Assembly (NCBI GenBank): GCA_017532825.1
Contig: JAFXIT010000007.1
Span: 1-53,761 of the forward strand
DNA: 53,761 bases
Source: Clostridia bacterium
Lineage (GTDB): Bacteria; Bacillota; Clostridia; Oscillospirales; QAMX01
Reading direction: 5' to 3'
Below, in pieces: positions 32,919 through 41,348 of the stretch. The notes under the pieces are model-generated. The model saw only the letters and a program-made list of their open reading frames with translations. It was not told where the DNA came from and searched no databases. The stretch's first letter is position 1. The number at the start of each line of letters is the position of its first letter. The translations under genes were made by a program, and so were the position numbers.

Positions 32919-33758
32919 TTATTCGGAGCGGGGAATAACGCTAATGGCTCTGCCTTCAAATATCTCCGAAGCGTTTGTAACGAAGTCTTCAAAGGTAAGC
33001 TCACGCACCCTTGAGATCTTTTTTGTATCTGTAAGCCCGAGCTCGTAGAGCCATGCTCCGTTGTAGCCGTGCTCTGTGAGGGCGTTGTATACGCTCTGCC
33101 AATCTATCGTACCCTCACCCGGCAGCCAGTGCTTTTCGTCGGTAAAATCGTAGTCGGAGACGTGAAGGGTGACTATGCGATCGGCAAGCTTTTCTATAAA
33201 GCCGAGGTGATCCTCCTTGAGGAGGTGATTGGTGTCAAAGCAGACCCGCAGGCGGCTGTCCGCCGAGAGAAGCTGCAACATCTCCTCGGAGCAGTTGCCA
33301 AGACAGCTTCTCGGAAGGTCCTCCACGGCGATGACACTGCCGCATTCTGCGGCGGTCTGTGCCAAAGCGGCAAGCGAGCGCATCGACTGTTCAAGCTCGT
33401 ACTTTCGTGCGTCGGGGGTAAGCCCCTTGGGTTCACTGCTTGGGTGGGCTATGAATTTATCTATGCCGATGGCGGAGACCCTTTTTATCCGCTCCTGCCA
33501 CAGTGCGACCGATCTTTTGCGCATATCCTCGTCGGCAGAGGCAATATCCAGAGTCGACAGTCCGCCAAAGGGCAGATGGTAGGACCAAAGCTCTACACCG
33601 TACCGTTTGGCAAGGAGCGCTATCCGATCGAGGTCGAGGGAAGGATGCTCGGAGAACGGGCGGGAGACCTCAACGTATTTTATACCGACGGCCGAAAGCT
33701 TTTCAAAGGATTCCTCCTCAAGAGGAAAGCCGCAGGACGAAAGACCTATTTCCGGCAT
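32919..33758 (-). CDS. Sugar phosphate isomerase/epimerase-like TIM barrel
   Basis: 279 residues of the xylose-isomerase-like TIM-barrel superfamily (AP endonuclease 2 fold). Metal-binding residues are seen in FIAHPSSEP, VAVEDLPRS (Glu), FDTNHLLKEDH, LHVSDYD and LPGEGTIDW. Enzymes of this family isomerise or epimerise sugars or ketoses. GGAGG precedes the ATG. It lies 28 bases downstream of UroD copy 3. Confidence 0.85.
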   Translation of the reverse strand: MPEIGLSSCGFPLEEESFEKLSAVGIKYVEVSRPFSEHPSLDLDRIALLAKRYGVELWSYHLPFGGLSTLDIASADEDMRKRSVALWQERIKRVSAIGIDKFIAHPSSEPKGLTPDARKYELEQSMRSLAALAQTAAECGSVIAVEDLPRSCLGNCSEEMLQLLSADSRLRVCFDTNHLLKEDHLGFIEKLADRIVTLHVSDYDFTDEKHWLPGEGTIDWQSVYNALTEHGYNGAWLYELGLTDTKKISRVRELTFEDFVTNASEIFEGRAISVIPRSE

Positions 33759-33786
33759 ATGTAAAACCTCCTTGTGTTTTGCAGGG

Positions 33787-34935
33787 TCAATATCTGCCGT
33801 AGTTTTGTATGGCGGCCATGACGGTTCGCATGCTTGTAAGGAGCGAGCCGTTGTTTATCGAGCCTGCAGTCTTAAGGTTAAGTCCCCGCAGGTCGTTTTC
33901 CTTGGCGGCCTCGCAGTCTCGGCGCACCTCGGCGATTATATCGGCCTCGACGTTTCTCATAAAGGTAAATGGCGCAAGCTGACCGTCGATCCTCGTCCTT
34001 GGCATATACCTTCGTATCTCTCCTACGGTCACGGTAGGGCCGAAGTTACAGCCGGTGAGGTCAAAGTCGGCAAGAAGCGGGATAAGATGCCCCATTGCCG
34101 AGTCGGAGTGCTGATAGCGGTCGTCCTCGGGACGGGGTGCGGTGCGCTCAAATACCCTTTTAAGTACACGGTATCCGAAGGCCTTGTACATTTCGGGGGT
34201 CATGAGGTTGGAATCGTCGTCGGCAAAGGAAAAGCCGTGCTCAAAGTCGGCATCGGTGTGACCCGACTCCTTTATAAACAGGTCGACGTAGGCAAGCACC
34301 GTGTCGGTTATGGCGTCTGCAAAGCGGGTGAAGAGCTCCTCATCGTCGTAGTACAAAAACAACAGATCCTCAACGCCGAATACCGAGGTCGCAAGGGTGA
34401 CGGGTCCCCGTATGCCCTTAAACTGTGCAGGGCGGCGGCCGTAAAGCTCGTAGACCGCCTTACAGCGGCTGTCCCAGTCGGGCGGAAGCACAAAGGAACG
34501 GAAGGCCTCGGGGTCGGATACCAGCGCCTCCACCTCGGTAAGCTTCTTTTTCAGCCCGTCAACGTCGGGGATAGAGCCCTTGAGCCAGGTGGTGTTTCCG
34601 TCGAAGACGTATTCTCCGCCGAATATCTCACCTATCTGTCTGAAGGCGGGAATGGTGACCTTGGGAGCAAGCTCGGGCGGGAGGGGTTTGTTTTCTGCAA
34701 GCAGGGGACGCCCTACGATCTTTACCGCCTTTTCGTTGTAGCGGCAGTTGAGCTCGTAGCGCCTTTGGGGAGGGGTGTAGCCCCAGGGCTGACCTTCCTC
34801 GCCAAGCTCGGCAAATACACACTCGTCGCTCATCCGTATCCCAAGGGCGACCTGGGGAGCGGACTTTGAAAAGCAGTTTTCCCCGTGGGAGAGCTCCTCG
34901 TCCTTCCAAAACTGTTCGATATCCAACTCTAACAT
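33787..34935 (-). CDS. UroD-family methyltransferase-like protein, copy 3
   Basis: 382 residues, longest of the four UroD-like proteins. The fold is recognised from VTLATSVFGVEDLLFLYYDDEE and the histidine motif YQHSDSAMGHLIP. The N-terminal 70 residues (PQVALGIRMSDECV) are unusual. HSDS replaces the HTDG of copies 1 and 4. The start has CGGAGG upstream. It follows the GH78-like gene by 24 bases. Substrate unknown. Confidence 0.85.
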   Translation of the reverse strand: MLELDIEQFWKDEELSHGENCFSKSAPQVALGIRMSDECVFAELGEEGQPWGYTPPQRRYELNCRYNEKAVKIVGRPLLAENKPLPPELAPKVTIPAFRQIGEIFGGEYVFDGNTTWLKGSIPDVDGLKKKLTEVEALVSDPEAFRSFVLPPDWDSRCKAVYELYGRRPAQFKGIRGPVTLATSVFGVEDLLFLYYDDEELFTRFADAITDTVLAYVDLFIKESGHTDADFEHGFSFADDDSNLMTPEMYKAFGYRVLKRVFERTAPRPEDDRYQHSDSAMGHLIPLLADFDLTGCNFGPTVTVGEIRRYMPRTRIDGQLAPFTFMRNVEADIIAEVRRDCEAAKENDLRGLNLKTAGSINNGSLLTSMRTVMAAIQNYGRY

Positions 34936-34959
34936 AGACCTACCTCCGTTTGCTTTGAC

Positions 34960-36828
34960 TCACGAATCGGCTAAAAGGCGGTAGTAGTATATCGGCAGTG
35001 CGCTCCAGCCGTGGCAGAGGCTTCCCGCATCGTTGAAGGCGGATGCACCGTCGATGGTCTCCCAGAAGGAGGTCGCACCCTTTCCGAGCATATAGCCGTA
35101 TTTTTCCCTGATGTCGTTTAGAACGTAGTCCCTGCCATTTTCGTCACGGAGAAGCAGTGCATCGTAGACGTAGGCAAGCATGGAAAGGGTGGCAGGGATG
35201 AGGGTGTTGTCGTTCTTGAGGGCTTCGAGGGTGCGCTCATCACCCAGCCCGATAAGCAGTGCAAAGGCGTTTCCAAGCTGAGAGCTGCGCTCGGGCGCAA
35301 GGGTGGAAAGGGAGAAAAGACCGCTTTCGGGATTGAAAAATTCCCTCTTTATTGCCGCCTTTATCGCATCGGTGTCGACGCCGAAGTCGACGCCCTCCAT
35401 TTCACAAAGCTCCTTAAAGCGCTCTGCCGAGTAAACGAAGGCACAGCTTATGATAAGATGGAACTGCTTTTGTGGTGTGCGGTCACGCCCCGAAAGGGAG
35501 CCGCTGCTGCCATCGGTCCACTCGTAGAAGTTCCAATAGGGCGCTTCAAATTCGGCAATAAGCCCGTTTTCTTCTATGCGGGAGCGGAAGTTTTCCATAA
35601 TGGCGAGCATTCTTCCCATGACCTCGGGGAGAATGGTCCTGTCACCTGTGTGTTTTACGTATTCCCACACAGCCACGGGGTACATCACCGAGAAAAAGGG
35701 GATAGCAGGCGTGTTTACGGCGGGGTAGGTCAGCTCCAAAAGCCCGTCGGGTCTGGCTCCCTTGGAGATGAAGACGAGATTTGCCCGCTGGAACTCGGTC
35801 TGCTCAAAGGCGTAGTAGCCGCAGAGCATCTGGTTTCTGGAGTCAAGGACGTAGAGGGCCTGCTCACGCCAGGGACAGTCCTCATAGTGAAGGTTCATAC
35901 AAAGCCTGAGGGTGCGGACACAGGTGTCGTATATCGCTCTGTCAAGCCCCTCAAGCTCGGTCGGCTTTTCCGTCAGAGGGTAGAGCAGGGGAATAAGACC
36001 TATCGAAAGCACCTCGACACCCTCTGGGAGGATGGCATGGAGATACCTCGATGCGACCTTGATAAAATACTGGGTAAATTCGCTCTCACCCTCGCAGACC
36101 TCAAAGTCAAGGGAGAAATCCCTGCTGCCGATGATGTGGCGGACCTCGCCGCTTTCCATATGCTCGCTGTAGGTGACCTTAAATTCGCAGGGGGAGGCGG
36201 CTTTGACCCTTATGCGGAGGTAGCCCGACTCCTCACGTCCGAGGTCGTATACTCCCTCCTTGCCCTCGACGGGGAGAGCGGGGATAAACTGCCCAAGCTC
36301 GGCCTTTTTTACCGGTCGGGGGAGGATGTTTCGTGTCTTGTCGATGACGGTGCAGGGGTGCTTGTCGGATTTTACGCCGCAACACATTCCCGAGGTAAGT
36401 CCGAGCTGCGGGGTTATCCATCTGTCCTGATGCTGAATATAGCGGTGGTCGGGACAGGCAAGGGTAGCCTCACTGCTGCAGAGAGCGGTCTTACCGTCAA
36501 TATCAAGGGTGTAGATCACACCCGGGCCGTCGTTGATGTGGGTCGCACTGTTGACTCCCTCGTAGCGCACCGTCAGAGAAAAGCTGTTTTCGCCCTGCTT
36601 ACACAGAGGGGTTATGTCAAGCTCGTCGCAGTACTTTTCAAAGGGGTAGCCTGCAAACTGTCCCTGCCCTGCAAGAACGCCGTTTACAAATAGGACGTAA
36701 TCGGTCTCGGCGGCAATGCTGAAGACTGCCTTTTCGCCCTCATAGGCAAAGCCTTCCTCAAAAAGAGCGTATTCGTTGACCTCGGGAGAGGAATTTATCC
36801 AGATCCATTTGGCGCTTGGGTTAATCAT
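34960..36828 (-). CDS. GH78-like alpha-L-rhamnosidase homolog with variant active site
   Basis: 622 residues. N-terminal beta-sandwich parts (YVLFVNGVLAGQGQFAGYP) and an (alpha/alpha)6 barrel. Canonical GH78 has DCPQRDERxGWxGD; this protein has DCPWREQALYVLDSRNQ, so the usual second acidic residue is Gln and the following block is changed. The WE motif near the C-terminus (ATSFWETIDG) is kept. It probably hydrolyses a related sugar rather than a standard rhamnoside. No signal peptide is present, so it is cytoplasmic. It lies in the operon between the beta-helix gene and UroD copy 3. Confidence 0.8.
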   Translation of the reverse strand: MINPSAKWIWINSSPEVNEYALFEEGFAYEGEKAVFSIAAETDYVLFVNGVLAGQGQFAGYPFEKYCDELDITPLCKQGENSFSLTVRYEGVNSATHINDGPGVIYTLDIDGKTALCSSEATLACPDHRYIQHQDRWITPQLGLTSGMCCGVKSDKHPCTVIDKTRNILPRPVKKAELGQFIPALPVEGKEGVYDLGREESGYLRIRVKAASPCEFKVTYSEHMESGEVRHIIGSRDFSLDFEVCEGESEFTQYFIKVASRYLHAILPEGVEVLSIGLIPLLYPLTEKPTELEGLDRAIYDTCVRTLRLCMNLHYEDCPWREQALYVLDSRNQMLCGYYAFEQTEFQRANLVFISKGARPDGLLELTYPAVNTPAIPFFSVMYPVAVWEYVKHTGDRTILPEVMGRMLAIMENFRSRIEENGLIAEFEAPYWNFYEWTDGSSGSLSGRDRTPQKQFHLIISCAFVYSAERFKELCEMEGVDFGVDTDAIKAAIKREFFNPESGLFSLSTLAPERSSQLGNAFALLIGLGDERTLEALKNDNTLIPATLSMLAYVYDALLLRDENGRDYVLNDIREKYGYMLGKGATSFWETIDGASAFNDAGSLCHGWSALPIYYYRLLADS

Positions 36829-36860
36829 ATCAATACCGACCTTTTTCTTTTTTATTTGTT

Positions 36861-38453
36861 TTACCGACCGTATTCCTGCGTTATAGGGAGGGATACGTTG
36901 ATGCAGTCCTTACAGACGATCGCCTCGCCGCCGACGGAGATATCGTTTCGCTCCAGGAGCAGTCCGTCGACGTTTTGGGCGTATATGCCGTGATCTGCGG
37001 ACGGACAGTCAATGTAGTTGTCGGATATGGTGACGTTGCGGATGCTCTGCCCCTTTGGATCTCGGCAGTCAGCCTTGACGAGTATACCGATGCCGCAGTC
37101 GACGATCCTGTTGCGGCGGATAACGACGTTGGCAGGAGAGACGCCCTCGTACCAATAGCTCTCTGCAGCGACCTCAATGCCTGCAAGGGGGATGTTGCGG
37201 AAGACGTTTCCCTCGATGAGCACCTCTCTGCTCTTGATCAAAAAGCCGCGGGCGAAGTGCTTTTCGCAATAGCACCCGACCATTTCAAGCCTTGGAAGTC
37301 TCGTAACGTCGGCAAGCACGAGCCTTTCGGTGTTCTCGGGAAGCGGATGGTCAAGCACCACCCTGCAGCACCACTCTTCGGGGTTGGGATAGGCCTCCGT
37401 TACTCGGAAGCTGTCGACGGTTCGGAGGGTATCCAGCTCGGTCAGCTCTAAAATGTCGCCCGGATCGGGGTAGTCAAGGCTTTGAGCGTGGGTACCGTCG
37501 GGGGTGTTTTCACGGATGGTACAGATACGGTCGGATTCTCTTGCGATTATGTCCTGAAAATATGCGTGGATATTGGCCGAATCGTCGCCCTGCCCGTCAA
37601 AACGGCAGTTTTCGTAGCGGAGCAGACCCTTCATGGAGGTAAAGTGTGTAGCGTCGGAGTTGGTTGCCCAATGATGCCCCGGCGATGGGATGACCGACAG
37701 CCCCGAAAGGGTCACCTCTTCGCTTCGGTTTCCTACGATGCCCATTCCGGGCTGGGAGTGTATCGTCACGTCCTTGATAAGGACGTTTTTTGCCCTCTCG
37801 ATGAGTATGGCGGGGCGTGAATGCCCCGTATGTACGTTGTAGTATTCAAAGCCGACCTTGATGCCTGCACCGTGGGGGATGAGCATAGTGATACGGTGGG
37901 GGTCGACGTATTTCGCATTGCGGACCTGCGGGCGGTGCATGCGGTCGTTTGAAACGTCGAAAAACCCGTGGCGGGTGTTCAAAGGCGTTCCGAGTTCAAT
38001 GGGACAATCACCGTCCAGCTCTGCGGTACATACGCACATACCCTCTGCATCGGGTGGGGAGACCTCGGTAACTATACCCCTGGAGTAGGGTTTTCGGAGG
38101 TGGTCGATCGTCAGACCGCATATCTCAACGTCCTCGCAGTCAACAACCGACAGCGGCTCCATAAACCCGTCTACCAGCAGCTTGACGCCATAGGCTATGA
38201 TCCTGCTGCCCTTTTGCCCTGCAAGGGATATTCCTCGGGTGTATTCGTATTTCGGAGAGAACATTACCCTTTGAGGGACATCTCCGTACTCTCCCGACAT
38301 CACCGCACGCTGTGCCCTGCAGGCTCGCTCGTCGGTCAAAATATATGTTCCGGGCTCAACGGTAAGGGTAGTGCCGGGATTGTCCTTGAGGTATTTCATT
38401 GCACAGGCAAAGGAGCTCATAACGTCTCCCTGCCAAAACTCGGAAAAATTCAT
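36861..38453 (-). CDS. Right-handed parallel beta-helix glycosidase (GH110-like)
   Basis: 530 residues. Repeated beta-helix coils (VVIRRNRIVDCGIG, VTISDNYIDC) follow an N-terminal region with TTLTVEPGTYIL. The block SDATHFTSMKGLLRYENC and FDGQGDDSANIH resembles GH110 alpha-1,3-galactosidases, which contain an Asp pair there. Assignment to GH110 is by memory of the motif. No signal peptide is seen. GGAGG precedes the ATG. It is 37 bases downstream of the FAD oxidoreductase. Confidence 0.7.
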   Translation of the reverse strand: MNFSEFWQGDVMSSFACAMKYLKDNPGTTLTVEPGTYILTDERACRAQRAVMSGEYGDVPQRVMFSPKYEYTRGISLAGQKGSRIIAYGVKLLVDGFMEPLSVVDCEDVEICGLTIDHLRKPYSRGIVTEVSPPDAEGMCVCTAELDGDCPIELGTPLNTRHGFFDVSNDRMHRPQVRNAKYVDPHRITMLIPHGAGIKVGFEYYNVHTGHSRPAILIERAKNVLIKDVTIHSQPGMGIVGNRSEEVTLSGLSVIPSPGHHWATNSDATHFTSMKGLLRYENCRFDGQGDDSANIHAYFQDIIARESDRICTIRENTPDGTHAQSLDYPDPGDILELTELDTLRTVDSFRVTEAYPNPEEWCCRVVLDHPLPENTERLVLADVTRLPRLEMVGCYCEKHFARGFLIKSREVLIEGNVFRNIPLAGIEVAAESYWYEGVSPANVVIRRNRIVDCGIGILVKADCRDPKGQSIRNVTISDNYIDCPSADHGIYAQNVDGLLLERNDISVGGEAIVCKDCINVSLPITQEYGR

Positions 38454-38490
38454 AAAGCTACCTCCGTAGTCGGATCACGGCATATCGCCG

Positions 38491-39741
38491 TTATATGCCT
38501 ATAAAGGCGTTGTTTGCCTTGAGTGTGTCCTGAAGCTTTTTCACCGAGATCTCTCTGACGGAAACGCCGTCCTTGACGGCTATACCTGCGGCAACACCTG
38601 CCGCCTCGCCGATGGAGCATACCGTCGGCATGATGCGGTACGAGGCCTGGGCGCCGTGGTCGGAGGAGATGCACCTGCCTGCCACAAGGACGTTTGAGAC
38701 ACCCTTGGGTATGAGACAGCGGTAGGGGATGGTATAATAGGTACCCTCTTCAAAATTGTAGATGCTTGTACCCGTACCCTCGGGATTGTGTATGTCGATG
38801 GCGTAGTTGCAGGCGGCGATCGCATCCTCAAACTTGGTCGTCGCAAGACAGTCCTTTTCGGTCAGAAGGTACTCGCCCACGATCATTCGGCTCTCCCTTA
38901 CGCCTATCTCGGGGGCGGTCATCATCAGAAAGCTGTTTTCAAGACCGTCGGCGTGTTTTTTCATAAACTCGTATATCTCTCTTACCTGCTTGCGTGCGAT
39001 GATCTCGGCCCGGGTAAGGTCGACTGGGTCGGTGGGATCCTTTTTGACCACGCGTGTTGTGTTGAAGTGGAGGACGTTTGGAACGGGCGTTTTGAATACG
39101 AGTATATTTTCTCGCGGGTTGATAAGCTCTCCTGCCGCAAGGCTTTCTGCGTGGGCACGGGCAAGCTCGGGTCTGCTTTTCCAGAATCTTTCAACGTCGA
39201 CGTTGCCAAGGCGGAAGCAGAGGGTCATGGGCTGACATAGACGGTCGGGATCTCGACCCAGAACGGTAGGACAGCCCGCAAGGTATGCAAGCTGTGCATC
39301 GCCCGTAGCGTCGATGAAAAGGTCCGCCTCAAGGTCGATAACTCCCGCCCTGGTTGCAAGCGAGACGGAATCGATGCGCCCGTTGGTGACGTTGGTCTTG
39401 AATAGGTAGGAGTGGAAAAGGAGGTCTACGCCGTATTCCTCTGCCATATCGTTGAGGAGGAACTTCAGCTCCTCTTCAAGAAACTTATGGCGGTCGGCAG
39501 AGCCGCTTTTCGCCAGTCCTTGGAGTATATCGGTAAAGAGACCTGCCGAGAGGTCGACCTCCTTACCGTCTATTTTCGCAGAAAAACGCATGAATGGATG
39601 CACCAGAGCGTTGACTGCGGCACCGCCAAGGCAGTTAGACTTGTCAACGATGATGACGCTTGCGCCCTCTCTTGCGGCGGCAAATGCGGCGGCAGCTCCT
39701 GCAAATCCTCCGCCGATAACAGCAACGTCATATTTTTTCAT
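38491..39741 (-). CDS. FAD-dependent oxidoreductase, copy 1
   Basis: 416 residues with an N-terminal Rossmann dinucleotide motif (VAVIGGGFAGAAAAFAAAREG) and a C-terminal FAD-binding part (YRCLIPKGVSNVLVAGRCISSDHGAQA). It belongs to the PF12831-type FAD oxidoreductase group that often appears in glycan clusters. It has no signal peptide. The likely reaction is oxidation of a sugar or intermediate, but nothing in the sequence names the substrate. AAGGAG precedes the ATG. Confidence 0.85.
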   Translation of the reverse strand: MKKYDVAVIGGGFAGAAAAFAAAREGASVIIVDKSNCLGGAAVNALVHPFMRFSAKIDGKEVDLSAGLFTDILQGLAKSGSADRHKFLEEELKFLLNDMAEEYGVDLLFHSYLFKTNVTNGRIDSVSLATRAGVIDLEADLFIDATGDAQLAYLAGCPTVLGRDPDRLCQPMTLCFRLGNVDVERFWKSRPELARAHAESLAAGELINPRENILVFKTPVPNVLHFNTTRVVKKDPTDPVDLTRAEIIARKQVREIYEFMKKHADGLENSFLMMTAPEIGVRESRMIVGEYLLTEKDCLATTKFEDAIAACNYAIDIHNPEGTGTSIYNFEEGTYYTIPYRCLIPKGVSNVLVAGRCISSDHGAQASYRIMPTVCSIGEAAGVAAGIAVKDGVSVREISVKKLQDTLKANNAFIGI

Positions 39742-39765
39742 AACGGTGTCTCCTTTTTATTGGCG

Positions 39766-41184
39766 TCAAAGCTCAAAGCAGTATATATTTCCGTAGCTCC
39801 AGTTATATTCGCTTGCGTTGTGGCGGTCAAAGGTCAGCCAGAAATATCTCTTTCGGCTTCCGAGCGTCAGCGGTATTACCGTTCCCCAACCCCTAAAGCC
39901 TCCGTCGGGATAGTTAAATCGGGCGGTGTGCATTCCGTCCTTTCCGTATATGCGGTAGTCGGACGTCGCTCCGCCTCCGTTGCCGCAGACAAAAAGCAGC
40001 TCTCCCTCGGCTTTGACAAACGAGCCGCCCGTCTCCGAGCCCTCAACACCCTTGCCGATATACTTAAATCCGTTCAAGGGCTCGTCCGATTCGAAAAATA
40101 CGTAGGAATAGTGGTGTATGCTCGGGTCCATACGGCACACTGCCAAAAGCCATTTGCCGCGGGTTTCATCGTATATAAGGTCGGGATCCTCGTCCCCTCT
40201 GAAGCCTGCAAAGGCGGTTATGTCCTGATCGGGTGTCGCCTTATCCATTATTTTTACGTCGACGATATTGATACCGAACCTCGGATCTCCCTCGAAGGAG
40301 GCCCTTGCAAGGATGTGGGCGTGCTCAAAGGTGCTCAGCCATACAAGCCAGCGCTTTTGGTTACGGTCGTATATTATCACCGAAGCGAGGTAGTTGTGCC
40401 ATTTCTCGTCTCCGCAGTCGTAAAAAACCGCACCGCTCATCGAAAATTCCGCAGTTCCGGGTACCCAGGAAAATACACCCTGAAACGCCCCCTGCTGCAT
40501 ACGCACCGAGGCGGTGAGATATACCCGTCCTTCTTGGTATACTGCCTCGCCGTTTTCGTACTTTATCGGACGGATATCGGCGATAGAAACGCCGTTATCA
40601 AGGTAGGAAAGAACTGCCTTTACGATGACCGGACCCGAGGCCGAAAGGTAGGCGTATCCGTTTGAAAAAGAGGAATACAGGTTTGACTCCCTAAAGCTCT
40701 CGGCATAAAACGTGCAAAGAAATTCCGGCTTGCCGTTTAGCTTAAAGTAGACGTCAAACGCTCCAAGACGGCAGCTGATGACGAGTGTGAATTCGGAGGA
40801 GACAAAGTCGGGAAGCTCCCTGCTTTGCAGCTGCTCATCGCATGAGAATTTCACCTCTCCGCCGCAGATCGAGATAACTGCCTCGGTATCGGGAAGACGA
40901 AAGCCGATGCCGACCTCGCCGCCGTCGGTGTGCGCACGCAATTCGTAGGTCGCAAAGGGAAAAAACTGACAAAACAGCCTTTTTACACTCCCTTTTTCCA
41001 CCGTGTAGAGATTGTTTTCGACACGTTCGGTGCAATCGTCGCTTTTTTGCAATATGGGATACATATCGCCTCGGTCGTCGGTAACGAAATCCTTTGTAAA
41101 GGTCATTTCGCCGAGACGGAGCTTTAGGTCTTTGTACATCGAAAATGCGAATCTGCGCTTGAATTCGGATGCAAGCAGTTCCAT
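39766..41184 (-). CDS. Beta-propeller glycoside hydrolase-like protein (GH43/GH117-type)
   Basis: 472 residues. The first about 210 residues look like a beta-sandwich (YELRAHTDGGEVGIGFRLP). The second half has five-bladed beta-propeller signatures: FSWVPGTAEFSMSGAV, DEDPDLIYDETRGKWLLAVCR, then ETGGSFVKAEGELLFVCGNGG. The catalytic triad of GH43 cannot be fully placed. GGAGGTG precedes the ATG at 41184. It is the first gene of the long glycosidase/UroD operon that starts at the promoter at 41.25 kb. Confidence 0.6.
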   Translation of the reverse strand: MELLASEFKRRFAFSMYKDLKLRLGEMTFTKDFVTDDRGDMYPILQKSDDCTERVENNLYTVEKGSVKRLFCQFFPFATYELRAHTDGGEVGIGFRLPDTEAVISICGGEVKFSCDEQLQSRELPDFVSSEFTLVISCRLGAFDVYFKLNGKPEFLCTFYAESFRESNLYSSFSNGYAYLSASGPVIVKAVLSYLDNGVSIADIRPIKYENGEAVYQEGRVYLTASVRMQQGAFQGVFSWVPGTAEFSMSGAVFYDCGDEKWHNYLASVIIYDRNQKRWLVWLSTFEHAHILARASFEGDPRFGINIVDVKIMDKATPDQDITAFAGFRGDEDPDLIYDETRGKWLLAVCRMDPSIHHYSYVFFESDEPLNGFKYIGKGVEGSETGGSFVKAEGELLFVCGNGGGATSDYRIYGKDGMHTARFNYPDGGFRGWGTVIPLTLGSRKRYFWLTFDRHNASEYNWSYGNIYCFEL

Positions 41185-41230
41185 AGTATTCCACCTCCAA
41201 AGGAAATGGGAAGCACATCCCATTTTTTAG

Positions 41231-41259
41231 ATTATAACATTATTTCGGAATGCTTTCAA
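41231..41259 (-). promoter_or_regulatory. Promoter of the glycosidase-UroD operon
   Basis: Minus-strand TTGAAA (41254-41259) and TATAAT (41231-41236) with a 17-base spacer, 46 bases before the first start codon. Confidence 0.8.
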
Positions 41260-41264
41260 CCAAT

Positions 41265-41295
41265 ATATTCCGCCGAGAATATAATATCGGAATAT
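41265..41295. promoter_or_regulatory. Inverted repeat upstream of the 41.25-kb promoter
   Basis: ATATTCCG (41265-41272) and CGGAATAT (41288-41295) form a perfect inverted repeat with 15 bases between, placed just upstream of the -35. A third CGGAAT copy is at 41246-41251. The arrangement fits an activator site (for example AraC/LacI-like), but no regulator is nearby. Confidence 0.55.
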
Positions 41296-41311
41296 TTTCG
41301 TTGCATAGAAG

Positions 41312-41344
41312 AAAAAAGAGAAACCTTCAAGGCTTCTCTTTTTT
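41312..41344 (-). terminator. Terminator of UroD copy 4 transcript
   Basis: AAAAAAGAGAAACC / GGCTTCTCTTTTTT with one A-C mismatch and a 5-base loop, right after the UroD stop. Confidence 0.8.
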
Positions 41345-41348
41345 GATA

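Noticed and set aside
33607-36693. Plus-strand open frames opposite UroD copy 3 and the GH78-like gene
   Set aside because: Mirror frames of genes with clear motifs and ribosome-binding sites on the minus strand.
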